DNA of 64,000 nucleotides. It comes from Agriotes lineatus. Taxonomy: Eukaryota > Arthropoda > Insecta > Coleoptera > Elateridae. The stretch spans positions 1 through 64,000 of the forward strand of contig CALNHX010003636.1 in the NCBI GenBank assembly GCA_940337035.1, written 5' to 3'. The number at the start of each line of letters is the position of its first letter. Positions within the stretch are counted from its first letter, which is position 1. Of this stretch, positions 34,027-44,362 are shown piece after piece. A program made the position numbers and the translations under genes. Under the pieces are notes generated by a model. It did no database searches, was not told the DNA's origin, and saw only the letters and a list, made by a program, of their open reading frames with translations.

Positions 34027-34597
34027 TATGATTTTAAAAATTCGTTTATGTTAGTAAACAGTGCTTAAGATTAGGGGTTCCTAATTGAATTCAGGGTTCC
34101 TACGCATGATTGCAAAGTCGGTTGGCGATTATTAAGTACACCTATCGTGTACGCCAGTACCTCATCTCGTTTGCAACCACCTGAGCTTATAATTAAAAAT
34201 TGTAAAGCTATGTTAGTAGCTGTTTAAAATATTAGTTTAAATTCACTTGTCACAAAATAATATATGTAACTTTCTTACTTATTCATTGTTGTTGATCTCG
34301 GTGGATCTAGTTGTCGATCTCGGTGGATCTTCGATAGACGGAGTTGTTCCCAATGAACTGGATGTCTGCAATAGACAGGGTTGTTCCCAATGAACTGGAT
34401 TGATCGCGATGATCGGCTTGAAAACTGCAACCAGCGGGCTCGACGCTTCGGCGATGCTTGTCCTATGGTCGGCTCGAGGGTACAGATGCGGTTGTAGATC
34501 TTCGGAGGCAGGGATCTTGCAATTAAGGGTTGAAACCCACGGTGCAAAATTGGTTTTAATGGTCGAAAACTCTTGAGACCGTTGCAAATATCCGAAA
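34027..34597 (-). other. Untranslated leader of the LTR element
   Basis: About 570 nt separate the primer site and the first gag-frame ATG. The leader contains short duplications (GTTGTTCCCAATGAACTGGA at 34342 and 34380; GATCTCGGTGGATCT at 34294 and 34315). Overlapping 90-100-codon open stretches here look incidental. Splice donors for an env mRNA would be expected in this region, but I could not choose one. Confidence 0.5.
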
Positions 34598-34607
34598 GAC
34601 TGCGCCA
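34598..34607 (-). other. Primer-binding site, tRNA-Ser type
   Basis: Reading the minus strand, the last LTR base plus the next nine give TGGCGCAGTC. This is complementary to the 3' end of insect tRNA-Ser with its CCA. The match spans 10 nt and overlaps the LTR end by one base, as in several errantiviruses. Confidence 0.75.
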
Positions 34608-34908
34608 GTTAAGTTTATTTAACGACGATTAGTGTTTTTAAAAAGCATTTATTTATACTTAAAACACTAAACACTTTACAGACGTCGGAGCTCTGCTCCA
34701 CACACTTGATTCAGGACAGGCTAACCTGAGTGTCGAAACAGAACTGAATGCAAGAAGCATCTTAACACTAAGGAAAACTCTTATCCTAAAGAAATGCAAG
34801 GTAGTTTCCGTTCCCACAGGCGTTATCATAAGGTTCTAGGAACAGAGTACAGATCTAGCGGGTTCTAATCTTATCTCTAAGCTAGTAAGCGTTTCTAGTC
34901 ACGTAACT
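34607..34908 (-). repeat. 5' LTR of the errantivirus-type element
   Basis: The 302 bp match 26762-27063 with no difference seen by eye. It should hold the promoter and start site on the minus strand; I did not identify a TATA box with confidence. It is followed directly by the primer-binding site. Confidence 0.92.
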
Positions 34909-35037
34909 CGCGTATCCGATGCAACGATGACTATTTCGAGCAGTCACAATTTCGTAGATATTTTTGTAACGCTTGTACTAGGTCTGTTTGATGAATAAAT
35001 AAAAATGGAATTTTTTTATTTCAAAGTTATTTATTTA

Positions 35038-35437
35038 TTAAATAAGTACATCTAAAATCTGAAGACCTTCGTCCACCTCTGTTGTGTCCATGCTGAGCGT
35101 TTTCTCCAAATCTGCATATTGTTGTTCAGTTAACCGTTGCAATTTATTTGTTGTTGGGTGCTCCTGAAAAAGATTGAATATCGTAATTATATATGTACCT
35201 ACATAATATTTCTAATATTACGAAAGTATAAAGAATTTTCTGCAAGAGCTTATATAAGAGAGAATGTGAGATATATTTCTATTTCTACTCTGAAACTATC
35301 GAAACCACTGCACATGTTTTAAGAACTTTATTGTTGGTTATCGAATTTTTCTGTTTTACAATTTCGTTTGTCGAAAACTTCTGTAATATACGTGGTTCCG
35401 TTGCTTCAAGTTCTTCAGTAATGACACATGCTATTCA
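35038..35437 (-). CDS. Candidate terminal exons of an unknown host gene
   Basis: The minus strand has an exon-like segment 35038-35163 (42 codons, TAA) after a good acceptor (TTTTTCAG), reading EHPTTNKLQRLTEQQYADLE, then an acidic end, followed at once by AATAAATAAA. A second phase-0 segment at about 35327-35437 reads TEELEATEPRILQKFSTNEI but its donor (GTTCTT) is poor. No family is recognised. It may be a real 3' gene end or chance. Confidence 0.3.
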
Positions 35438-35449
35438 GTAACCTGAACG

Positions 35450-37012
35450 GACAACAGGTAAATCTATTGTAATAAGACAAAAGGCTACTCTATGAAAAAG
35501 CTAACAAGGGTACTCAATGAAAAACTTACCAGATATATCTGTTGCACGTTCAAAGGGGATGCGCGATGCACTTGCACTTTATGAATGCCACGATTTCGAT
35601 TAGTTCGTATTTTAATTAATTAATAAATAACTACAATCAGTAACTAACAAATAACCCGCACGTCTTAACAATTCGAACGGTGAAGCAAACCTGAAGGCAA
35701 TCTTTTCAAAAATTACTGCTTCGAAATGCACAAATATACCCGTTTCATTGTTCCTATCAGGTAGTTCCAAACAGGATAGCGGCAGGCTTAACGCATTTGC
35801 AATTCTTAGAACCTTAGTTCTTGTAATCCTGCAAACTGAAGAAAATGGACAGTTGAAACTAAAGAGGAACGATGTTTCCTTCTACTAAATACAAGGAGAA
35901 ATGCACATTGCAAAGAGAGAATTTTGCATTTTCATTGTATGGACACCATTAAGAATAGAATTTGAAACAATAAATACAATAAACCTTCCATAATTTTTTT
36001 GAACAATAAACAAGAAAAATCTGTTTTTTAGGTTTACCGGGACGATGAGATGTGGCAAATCAAAATGTTTCAAAAATTTAAAGATTTTTATTTGCATTGT
36101 TTGTTACCGCCATTGATAGGTCCTCAGTTTCCTCGGAACTGAGCAATTAGAGATTTATTATTATTATTGTTATTATTTTTTCAGTACATGCTTAATTTTT
36201 CTTTTTTCTATTTATTTATTGGTTCTTTTAACCATTTTAGCTGTTTACTGTATTAATAATATTAGGTATTTAAATTTTACGTTTTTCATCACTATTATAC
36301 CTCTATTAATTTTATCTTCGAAAAATACAAAATACATCAACCTATTAATCTACAACAGAAATTTTTTAAAGACAAAATCCTTGCGCGCACCGGCCGACCG
36401 ATGTGTGATATGCGAATTTCAATTAGATCTACATATTAAATAACCACAATTATTACTTTTATTTACAAAAACAATATTTTCCTTTCTCTACTAATAAACG
36501 TTCGTAACAACTGACTGTGTGCTGTATTTGTATTGAATAAAACAAGGAGTATGTGTCCGTAATTATTACTTGATTTTTGAAATTTAGAAAGTCTTACTTA
36601 AAAATGTTTACCCTCTTTCAGAATCTGTAATAAAATATGTTCCATTAAAAAAAAAAGTTGGTAGCACTGTCGCAAAAACAAAGAATGCCATGGTTTAATA
36701 TTAAGTATCTGAAACATGAACTTTTATACATAATTTACGATTCCAGAATTTCAAATCCATATTTTAAAGCGTTAACAAAAGAGGGGCGTTACCATTCTCT
36801 GTAGACACCCGGTATAATACCAAATTTTTATCTATGCAATAATGTAAATTAGACTAAAACCTAAGTACGTAATATGAAAACATAAGTTATTGCCTGTTAT
36901 GATTGGACTGTTACTGTAAGTATAATAAGCAAAATAGGTAGTTGGTAGTTTGTATTTTATGAGTTACATAATAAACAGAAGATTTTCGACGGTGCACTCT
37001 TGATGAAGTTGC
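35450..37012. other. Gap with no recognisable gene
   Basis: AT-rich with a TTATTATTATTATTGTTATT run at about 36155. No coding frame shows family similarity and no inverted repeats were noticed before 37013. Confidence 0.4.
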
Positions 37013-38150
37013 ATCATGGACACCGATCAGTCATAGATTCCTTACGTTATAATAAAACAATTAAACCTAATATACCTTAGTACAAAGTCCCTTCAGTAAG
37101 AAGTTATAGGAGGTTAAAGTTCAATTTTAATTTTTTTATCTTTCTGTTAATTTCTACAAATGTAGAGATATTGATTTGAATTAGATACACATGCTTACTA
37201 TTATGTACTGCACTAATAGGAAAGATTTCATAAACTATACTTGACTGTAAGGAGCACTTTACCTATCTTTCAAAACTTTTTTAGCTCTAACTTCGTTATC
37301 TGTAACATTTTTAAAAATTTCAGGGTATTATCTGAAACAGAATTAAAATACACAACAATAATATACTCTTAGTTCATAAGGGTAAGAGCAACTATTTACC
37401 TTAAAATACCCATCAAAGGTTTCTGGTTGTCATTAAGACGTGCAATTATCAAGTAGCCATGATTACAAAAACAATGGCCAATGATTGTGATCTAGTAAAC
37501 AACAACAAGAAATCAGTTAATGAGATTGGTGACATATTTTTTTTGTCTTTTGTTCTTACAAAAATGCTGCGACGTAATGAACATTTCAACATCGGAGAAT
37601 TCGTTATGTAGCGGCATTTTCTTAAACATAAAAGAACAAATTCTTATGTCACTAATGTCATTAATTGATTTATCATTGTATTTTACTAGATTATCATTGT
37701 TTTTGTGATCATAGCTACTTGATAATTGCACGTCTTAATGACAACCAAAAACCTATGATGGGAATTTTAAGGTAAACGGTTGCATTTAGACTTGAAAACT
37801 AAGAGTACATTATTTTTGTGCACTTTAATTCTCTTTCAGATAGTAACCTAAAATTTCAAAAAATGTTACAGATAACGAAGTAGAGTTAAAAAAAGTTTTC
37901 AAAGATACGTAAAGTGCCTCTTACACTCAAGTCTAACTAATGATTTTTTTAGTGCAGTACATAATATTGTGCATGTATACCAAAACTCAAATCGATATCT
38001 CTACATTTCTGGAAATTAATTTAAAAAATTAAAAATTGAACTTCAAGGCCCTATAACTTCTCACTGAAGGGACTTTGTACTAAGGTATATTAGGTTTAAT
38101 CGATTTATTGTAACTCAAGAAATCTATGACACAGTGTCCCATGCTTTTTT
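37013..38150. repeat. Foldback element, about 480-bp arms
   Basis: The left arm 37013-37499 pairs with the right arm 37682-38150. Examples are CTTAGTACAAAGTCCCTTCA against TGAAGGGACTTTGTACTAAG and CATTAAGACGTGCAATTATC against GATAATTGCACGTCTTAATG. The spacer is about 180 bp. Arms differ by scattered substitutions and small indels, so it is not an assembly mirror artefact of zero age. The outer ends carry GGACACC/GGTGTCC, like some Tc1/mariner-type MITEs. Confidence 0.75.
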
Positions 38151-38789
38151 GGACACCTTGTATATGACTAGATTGACGGTCAAATTGTCCCCGAAATTAG
38201 ATTTACTTGTTGTTGAAGAATAACATATTTTACCAGATTTTTTACATTTCAGAAAATGCAAAAGTAATAATTATATTCTATTTACGCTTCAAGTAAACAA
38301 CTATCAACTTTGTGAATTATTTAAGTCGGAATTTCCTAATAATTATACCGCTTATTTCTACGCCTTTTATATGGCCATATTTAAGATATTTATTGATTGG
38401 CGGTACATGGTCAAATAAACCTAAGTGAGACTTATTACATCGATTATTTCTTGAGTTTTCTAGTGTTCCAATCGCAGAGCTATAAATTTACGAATATTTG
38501 CAGAATAGTGATCTCACATTCATTTGTAACAATTTTGAAGTGTGCTTAATTCAAGTACTTGATGTGCAGGTGTATTTACTTTGTTTATACATCTATGACG
38601 TATATTTCCAAAACTTAATCCACCTGTCTCGGTTACCGCATTTTATACTACAAGCCGCTTTTAAGATGAGTAGTTGATTTAGTAAACCGCGTATGAGTAT
38701 GACCTCACATTTGCAAAACTGGTTGTCCTTGCAAGATATAAATTTGCAGCATGCCTCAGTGTTTAGTGTGGCTCGAGGTTATCAACAAA

Positions 38790-39651
38790 ATGAACATATG
38801 CCAGATGTGTTTTAAATTAGTTTATCTATTTTTATTCTTCGGGAAGCAAACATTAGGGCGTAAGTAATTAATTAAAAATCAATATTTAAAGATTATAATT
38901 AAGTACAATACATCAGGTCAACATTTTGGAACAGCAGAGCTGCATGTTACAATTTTTATTGTTATAATTTAAGCAAGTTCTGTTTATATTTATTTTAAAA
39001 GCCGTTTATTGCTTTCACATTAAAAATACTTTCACCATCATAATACTTGTTTTCAGAAACCTGCTACACCCCTGATAAGCAACAAGGTCATTGTGTGCCC
39101 TTGAATGACTGCCCAAAGGCATTCCCGACGTTTGCCAATCCATCAAAGGCAAGTGAAACACATTTGCGCCGGTTTTTGTGCAAAGATGACCAACAGTTGA
39201 AAGTGTGCTGTAGCGCAACGGCTAATTTTACATTGTTGGAAAATTATTTAATTGATTATATCGACCCAGTTATCCATGGTCATGCTTTCACAGACCACTG
39301 TTCTGGATATCCGGGAGAAGACATCGATTTACCTTTAATTCTAGCAGAAAGTCTAGTTTGTGATGTGAAACCTAAAAAATGCCTAGGCATACTAGCTAAT
39401 CCCAGATACGTGATTACACCCGCTCAATGTGTGGGGCAACAATTTCGACTGTTAAGTGTTTATTGCAAACTAATTAAATTCTAAAGTATTAATTTTCAAT
39501 TGTTTTTTCAGGATAGGAGTTCAGTTTCGTGGCAAAAATAACAACTCTATAACTTTCGGTGTAGAAGAGGTAATTTCCCACCCTTTCTTCGATCCAGTGA
39601 GTGGTGTTAACGACATAGCGCTTTTAAGATTAAATCAAATTGTTTCAAGTG
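38790..39651 (+). CDS. CLIP-domain serine protease homologue, 5' exons only
   Basis: Exons are 38790-38859 (ATG, phase 1), 39057-39450 (phase 2; donor GTTAAG weak) and 39512-39651 (phase 1, donor GTAAGA). Exon 1 encodes a signal peptide (hydrophobic LVYLFLFF, ending near QTLG). Exon 2 encodes a CLIP domain (CYTP...GHCVPLNDCP...FLC...VCC), a linker, and the start of an S1 fold. Where trypsin-like enzymes have AAHC, this protein has PAQC, so the catalytic His is Gln. Exon 3 has NDIALLRL with the Asp kept. It should therefore be a non-catalytic CLIP-SPH, a secreted haemolymph cofactor type known from the prophenoloxidase/Toll cascades. The exon with the Ser region was not found in the window. 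Confidence 0.75.
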
Positions 39652-39689
39652 GTAAGAAACATATTTTTTTCTGCACATCTACAACTAAC

Positions 39690-40573
39690 TTCACGCAGTG
39701 ACTTAACCTTAACAGTGCATTGGGCAGTAGCAAATTTAATAACTCACTCACCCACTCATCAACGCCCAGCCCAAACGCTTCGACCTAGAAAGCTGAAATT
39801 TTGCACAGAGGTTCCCTTTATGATGTATACAAGGAATACGAATGGATATTTCAAAATTGAACCCCTAACGGGGTAAAATAGGGGTTGCAATTTTGTATGG
39901 AGAAATAATATTAAATAGTCATTTCGACTTGAAACTTTGTAGGAGTACTCCTAAAAACAAGTAAGCACACATGTATTTCGTGATTTTCCGAAAATCAACA
40001 ACTTAGGGGGTGAAATGGGGTAAATAAGCCTAAAATACGATATGAGTGTCGTTATTGAGGTTTTTTGGGACGTTGATTGCGAAAATTGCATTTATTTTTA
40101 ATTACACGATGGTGAACATGACATAAGAGAAGGGACAGGACGGGACGGGACTGGACGGAAAGGGAAGGGAAGGGATGAGATGGAAGAGGAGGGGACGGGA
40201 CGGGGCGGAGCGAGACGGGACGGAAAGGGAAGGGAAGGGATGGGATGAGATGGAAGGGGAGAGGTCGGGACGGGACGGGACGGGAAGGAACGGGACTCGG
40301 CGAGAAGGGAAGCGACGGGACGGGACGGGACGAGACGGGACGGGAAGGGACGAGACCGGTCGGGGCGGGACGGAACGGGACGGTACCGAAAGGGAAGGGG
40401 TGGTATGGAAGGAGAGGGTAAGGGACGGGATGGGATGGTACGGAACGGTGACGGAGAAAGGGACGGAGATGGGGACGGGGATAGGATGGGATGGGATAAC
40501 AGAATATAATTATTCATTATTTAATACACAAATAACTAACCTTGCGCGAACGAAGTCGCAGGTAACAGCTAGT
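39690..40573 (+). mobile_element. Possible non-autonomous Helitron with internal minisatellite
   Basis: The right end reads GCGCGAACGAAGTCGC, a short hairpin (GCGA/TCGC), then 10 nt and CTAG before T. That is the usual Helitron 3' terminus (subterminal hairpin plus CTRR). The segment between the SPH exon 3 and this end has no gene, and contains a patch AACCCCTAACGGGGTAAAAT and the GGGAC minisatellite. The 5' TC end was not located, so the left boundary is a guess. Confidence 0.45.
40128..40490 (+). repeat. GGGAC/GGGAA purine-rich minisatellite
   Basis: About 360 bp of tandem 5-mers (GGGAC, GGGAA, GGAAA variants) make one strand almost purely G, A and C with many GGG runs. Imperfect higher-order repeats (AGGGAAGGGATG... 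at 40160 and 40228) are visible. It has G-quadruplex potential on the plus strand. Confidence 0.85.
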
Positions 40574-41100
40574 TAGTTATAAAAAGGCTAAGCTACAACT
40601 ATTCCAAATAAAGAACAAAGTAAATAAATATTATCAATGATTTCATTTTAAATATGTTCAAAGTTAATCTTCTTAGCTGTAATTCAGTACACCATCCTTT
40701 TCTAACACTATTTAAAAATTCCTAGACGGGCTAGTTTTGAAATGCGTTAATCTCTTCTTTCTATAAATATTTCCCATGCCTCAAATTAGCTGAATCAAGG
40801 TGTAACAGATATTGTGGTTAGGAAATGGAGGCCCACAGTATAAATTACAGTAGGTTCAAATTAACCTTCTATGAGAAGCTTTCAAACTTTTGCCTCTCCC
40901 CCACCCCCTTGCCTTTCAAGAAACACTTAAGTGGCTAAATATGAGAAACCTTTTGAATAAACAAAAACTTAATTCGTAATAGGTACATAAATTTTTATGT
41001 TGTGCAGGGGCAGGTGTGAACTATATAATATGTACCTACTACACCTCTTATTCATAAGAAAGTACAATAGAGTTCATACACTTGAGATAGCAATTTCAAA
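40574..41100. other. Gap with no recognisable gene
   Basis: No coding or repeat family recognised. If the CLIP-SPH gene continues, its remaining protease exons are not in this stretch. Confidence 0.4.
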
Positions 41101-41109
41101 CATGAAATT

Positions 41110-41340
41110 TGGTGGAATCAATGTATGTTTTTTATTACTTCCCTCGTCTAAAAGACAAAGGAAGTATTGTAATCGACGAAAAGTCACCTGCCGGGATTTC
41201 TTTAGATCTTCACGTTTCAGATGACGAAAAACGGGTTTTCTCAATTCCGCCTGTCTGCCTGTCTGTTTGTCTGTCTGCCTGTTGGCGGTATAAAACTCAA
41301 AAACTATTTATTGTACAAACGACTTCCGGGATTGGATCGT
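41110..41340 (-). repeat. TCTGCCTGTCTG-type repeat module near PLE end
   Basis: It contains CTGTCTGCCTGTCTGTTTGT, then AAACTCAAAAACTATT, then ACTTCCGG. Similar word order (TGTCTG run, then CTTCCGG) occurs in the inverted repeats at 49086/51296 and at 53630-53775. It lies downstream of the PLE on the PLE's strand, so it may belong to the PLE terminal region. Confidence 0.4.
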
Positions 41341-41358
41341 GTCATTATTGAGGTCGAA

Positions 41359-41410
41359 GAACTCAACGTTTCTCCCACTTTCGTAATGGGCTTCATCAGG
41401 AGAAAGAACA
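41359..41410 (-). ncRNA. Hammerhead-ribozyme-like motif of PLE
   Basis: On the minus strand CTGATGA (41399-41393) is followed by a stem (CCCA/TGGG), then GAAA (41372-41369) and CGTT. GAG after the predicted cut pairs with CTC before CTGATGA. Hammerheads are known in PLE terminal repeats, and this sits about 150 nt past the PLE ORF end. Stem II has an unpaired A on one side and stem I is short, so activity is uncertain. Confidence 0.5.
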
Positions 41411-41512
41411 AAAGAGCACGGTAACTCAACATGTCAACCACATTAGAGGCAAAACGATCTAAAGGAGAAAGGCGAAAATTTATAAGCAAGCGCCGCGCCG
41501 CGCCGTCGTGGT

Positions 41513-41860
41513 TCAGCAAGTGCCGTCGGGGTTCATTGGCGGTGGGCCGAGCTTAGGAATTATCACTTTCCACATGGAAGGAAGGGGAAAGCCTTCGCCC
41601 CAATTGAGATTGTTTGGGTGCTTGTAAATCTCAATGGCTTCCCGAATATTTCTGCTAAAGAAGAATGGGGATTTGCAGATAATGGAAGTTTCATATGCGA
41701 GCACCAGCGCTGTCTCAATTCGGGTCTCGTTTCATCATCAGCCATCGCCGAACCCCAACGCGATACCGGCCATAAGATCCTTTTTGAGCCGCTTTTGCAT
41801 GATTTTTGGTAGTGTCGCAACCAGCAATACCCATGCGCAAACGGTCATAATGCACTTTCA
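41513..41860 (-). pseudogene. Penelope-like element GIY-YIG endonuclease fragment
   Basis: Minus-strand text across frames includes CKSPFFFSRNIREAIEIYKH, then NLNWGEGFPLPSMWKVI. This is the C-terminal part of the PLE GIY-YIG domain (conserved R..REA.EI..H). Upstream frames carry degraded text (LTTLPKIMQKR near 41820). RT is missing. It is one of three PLE copies in the window. Confidence 0.68.
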
Positions 41861-41899
41861 ACTTTTAACATACAATATATTATTTATTCCATCTAACTT

Positions 41900-42070
41900 C
41901 TTGCATGGCCAGAAGGCCTAAATTGTATTTCTTTATCTGTTCCAGTAAGCTTCTGGTCGCTTCAGCTCCATGTAATCTCAGGACATTCCATCTCCCTATT
42001 CTCAAATCTTTCTTTCGGCCCCCTTCTCTATTTCCAGATCTTCTCACTTTTTATCTCTTTGAAATCCGTC
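41900..42070 (-). pseudogene. LINE endonuclease N-terminal fragment
   Basis: The minus strand reads GRWNVLRLHGAEATRSLLEQ, then KKYNLGLLAMQ, like the first APE box region (WNVR.L...GA...L..E..KY....A.QE) of insect LINEs. Only about 50 codons are recognisable, and the rest of the element is absent. Confidence 0.45.
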
Positions 42071-42592
42071 CGAGTTTTGAAGCATCTGCCTTTACCCGGG
42101 TGCGTAAAGCCATTTGCATGTGCAGTACAACCATTACGCATATGCAGCGGCGTTGTACTCGTACGGAGAAAAGCTCAATATGTGAACACCGTCAGTTTAG
42201 ACAAAACACTGCGCAGTACAACGTCCTGCATGTAGCAATATTATCGCTTAACCTACTTCTGCTAGTTTTGTAGTTAATCATTTCGCCCCGCTCTGGCTAA
42301 TTAATGAAATACTTATTTATTTTCACAAAGATTATGGCTTAAATTACATTCAAACCTTCATGCAAGAAAAGGTTGATATGCAAAGAAAAGATAAACTTTA
42401 AACATACAACAAACATGCTTCTACACAATAGATGCAGAGTGTCTACAAAAAAACCGACAAAACGGAACCTAACTTTTAAAACGGTCTAATTTTAAAATAA
42501 TGTTTGCCTTGTTTGTTAATTTAGTGACTTCTAAATTACCTAATATGTAAATTAAATATGTATTCATTAAATTGTCGTACCGAATTACACTC

Positions 42593-42791
42593 AAGCTTTT
42601 TTTTATCAAAGTAAACTTAACATTTATAATTCAAGTTTCCTTGCTTTTGGGCAATTCAACTCAAAAAACTGCCAGAAAAAATTACTCGTCCTTCGGACTC
42701 GTAATTTTTTCGGAGGCAGTTTTTTTCGTTAAATTGCCAAGCAAAAAATTCTCATTAAAATGTCAAGTTTACTTCGACAAAAAAAAAGCTC
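42593..42791. repeat. Hairpin element H1, tandem-GA tip
   Basis: About 95-bp imperfect arms (AGCTTTTTTTTATCAAAGTA against its inverse at 42768-42791; AAAAAACTGCC against GGCAGTTTTTT) close on a tip at 42682-42704. On the minus strand the tip is outer stem TTAC/GTAA, GA on both strands, inner stem GTCC/GGAC and loop GAA. The same architecture with different stems occurs at H2 (44285) and H3 (45615). Confidence 0.72.
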
Positions 42792-43520
42792 TCGTCTGAT
42801 TATAAGTAAAAATACGTAGTACTTACTAGCGTTACATACCGAGAACTCACACGTAAACTGTTTTTAGTACTTTGAATTTTCAAGATATTTTTTGATTTGC
42901 AGCCGTTCTTCTAAACATTTCCATACAAAATTAATACGAGTATCAAAAGATGTCATTCCTATACTTTTAATAAAACATTTCACTGTTTTATAAACAAATT
43001 AACTATCTTTTATTGCTCTTAGATGAATGAACTTTTTATTATTTCAATTTTATTGAATGATTACATCTTTATTTGTACCAATGCACTTTTTGAAGTAATT
43101 GAATATACTAAATTGAAACTAAACTTTCATTTACGAATAGGTGTACAGATATTGAAATAACGGAAATGGTATACCGTGTGTCCACAGGAGGACGCACCAT
43201 AGGGATAACCAAATAGAATAGAAAGATCGGCTAATGCTGTGATCGCCGGCACGCTAAAACGTTGTTTTCTGGCTTCTGACTCGCCACTGTATGAAATAGG
43301 GATGGGCACGTGACGTGAAAACAGTCGTGTCACGTCGTTTCACGGCGTGTCACGTCGTGAACGTGACTAATATTTGAAAATCGTGACGTGAACGTGCGTG
43401 AACGTGAGTGAAAATTTCCAAGGCGTGATTCACGTTTCACGTTAATTTCACGTTAAATATTTAGTAACGAAGAAAAAACTGCAGGGTGCAGCAACTTTTA
43501 AATTCATTAAATCACAAATT

Positions 43521-43991
43521 GTGCCAAACAAGTTACATTATGTGGCTTTATTTTTGGACCCTAATTATAAAACCTTAAAGTTCATACCTTCACATAAAAG
43601 AGAAGATTATAATCCAAATAAAACTATAGATGATAATGATGAAATACATAGCAAACGACTCAAAACTGGTACATCAGCATCAGATTCTTATCTTTCTACA
43701 CTTAGAGATAGCTCTGACTATGACACGTAATTAGGATGATGTCGAAACAAAACTAAATTAGTATGTTAAATTAAAATTCGGAAATGTAGATGACATTTTA
43801 GGATTTTGGAAAAACAGTGTAAATACGCCACTGTTAAAAAAACTTGAGAAATTTTAAACATACCGGCAAATTCCGCTACAAGCGAAAGAGTATTTTCTAC
43901 AGCTGGGCGAATTTTAGAAGAGCGCAGAATTTGACGTAACGCTGAAAATGTTGATTACGTATTGTTTTTAAATCAACATTTTAATGTGTAG
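43521..43991 (+). pseudogene. hAT transposase C-terminal fragment (dimerisation domain)
   Basis: An open stretch starts PNKLHYVALFLDPNYKTLKF. After a frameshift it continues DILGFWKNSVNTPLL and then, in another frame, IPANSATSERVFSTAGRILE, ERR, stop, RNAENVDYVLFLNQHF. This is the hAT C-terminal dimerisation signature (PATSA.SER.FS.AG.I). The catalytic core is missing and a stop follows EERRI. Confidence 0.82.
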
Positions 43992-44229
43992 ATGTGTAGA
44001 TGAACTTATTATTCTAATAAAAGTAATGGTTTGTTTTTTATACTAGGCTAACGCTGAAACTGTTAATTACGTTTTATTATTAAACCAAAAATGTATTGTA
44101 TAGATGTGTAGATGATATTTTTAAACCAATTTATTGTGTACTTGTGTAGATGAACTTATTATTCTAATAAAAGTAATGTTTTTTTGTATACTCTCTTTAA
44201 CGCTGAAAATGTTGATTCTTGTAAGTAAT

Positions 44230-44362
44230 AGTAATTTGTTTCACAAGGCCAGAAACTGAATTTTTGCGAGTGCAAGTACGGTTTGAGGGCAGAGGCCGAA
44301 GGCCGAGGCCCTCAAGTACGAGCACTCGCAAAACAGTTTCTGGACATGTGAAACACAAAATT
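44230..44362. repeat. Hairpin element H2, tandem-GA tip, inside the hAT
   Basis: Arms TTTCACAAGGCCAGAAACTG, TTTTGCGAGTGC and TTGAGGGC are matched in inverse on the right. The tip 44285-44313 has outer stem GAGGGC/GCCCTC, an A·G mismatch, GA on both strands, inner stem GGCC/GGCC and loop GAA. The left arm ends in GTTTCAC and the right arm starts GTGAAAC. Confidence 0.75.

Larger units (their letters stand above)
26762..34908 (-). mobile_element. Full-length gypsy/errantivirus-type LTR retrotransposon, 8,147 bp
   Basis: Two 302-bp LTRs, identical by eye, begin AGTTA and end TAACT. They are flanked by a 4-bp target duplication CGCG (26758-26761 and 34909-34912). Reading on the minus strand, the order is 5' LTR, primer site, leader, gag, pol by -1 frameshift, env, polypurine tract, 3' LTR. 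Three-gene organisation, a tRNA-Ser type primer site and AGT...ACT LTR ends are hallmarks of the insect errantivirus lineage. Identical LTRs imply recent insertion, yet gag and env each contain an in-frame stop, so this copy alone should not make complete Gag or Env. It could have been mobilised in trans or mutated after insertion. Confidence 0.93.

Noticed and set aside
34275..34587. Two overlapping 90-100-codon minus-strand ORFs in the LTR-element leader
   Set aside because: No family resemblance, overlapping frames and short internal duplications. They look like chance openings in the leader.
40098..40517. 139-codon Pro/Ser/Arg-rich ORF over the GGGAC repeat
   Set aside because: It is open only because of the 5-mer repeat and is low-complexity on both strands.
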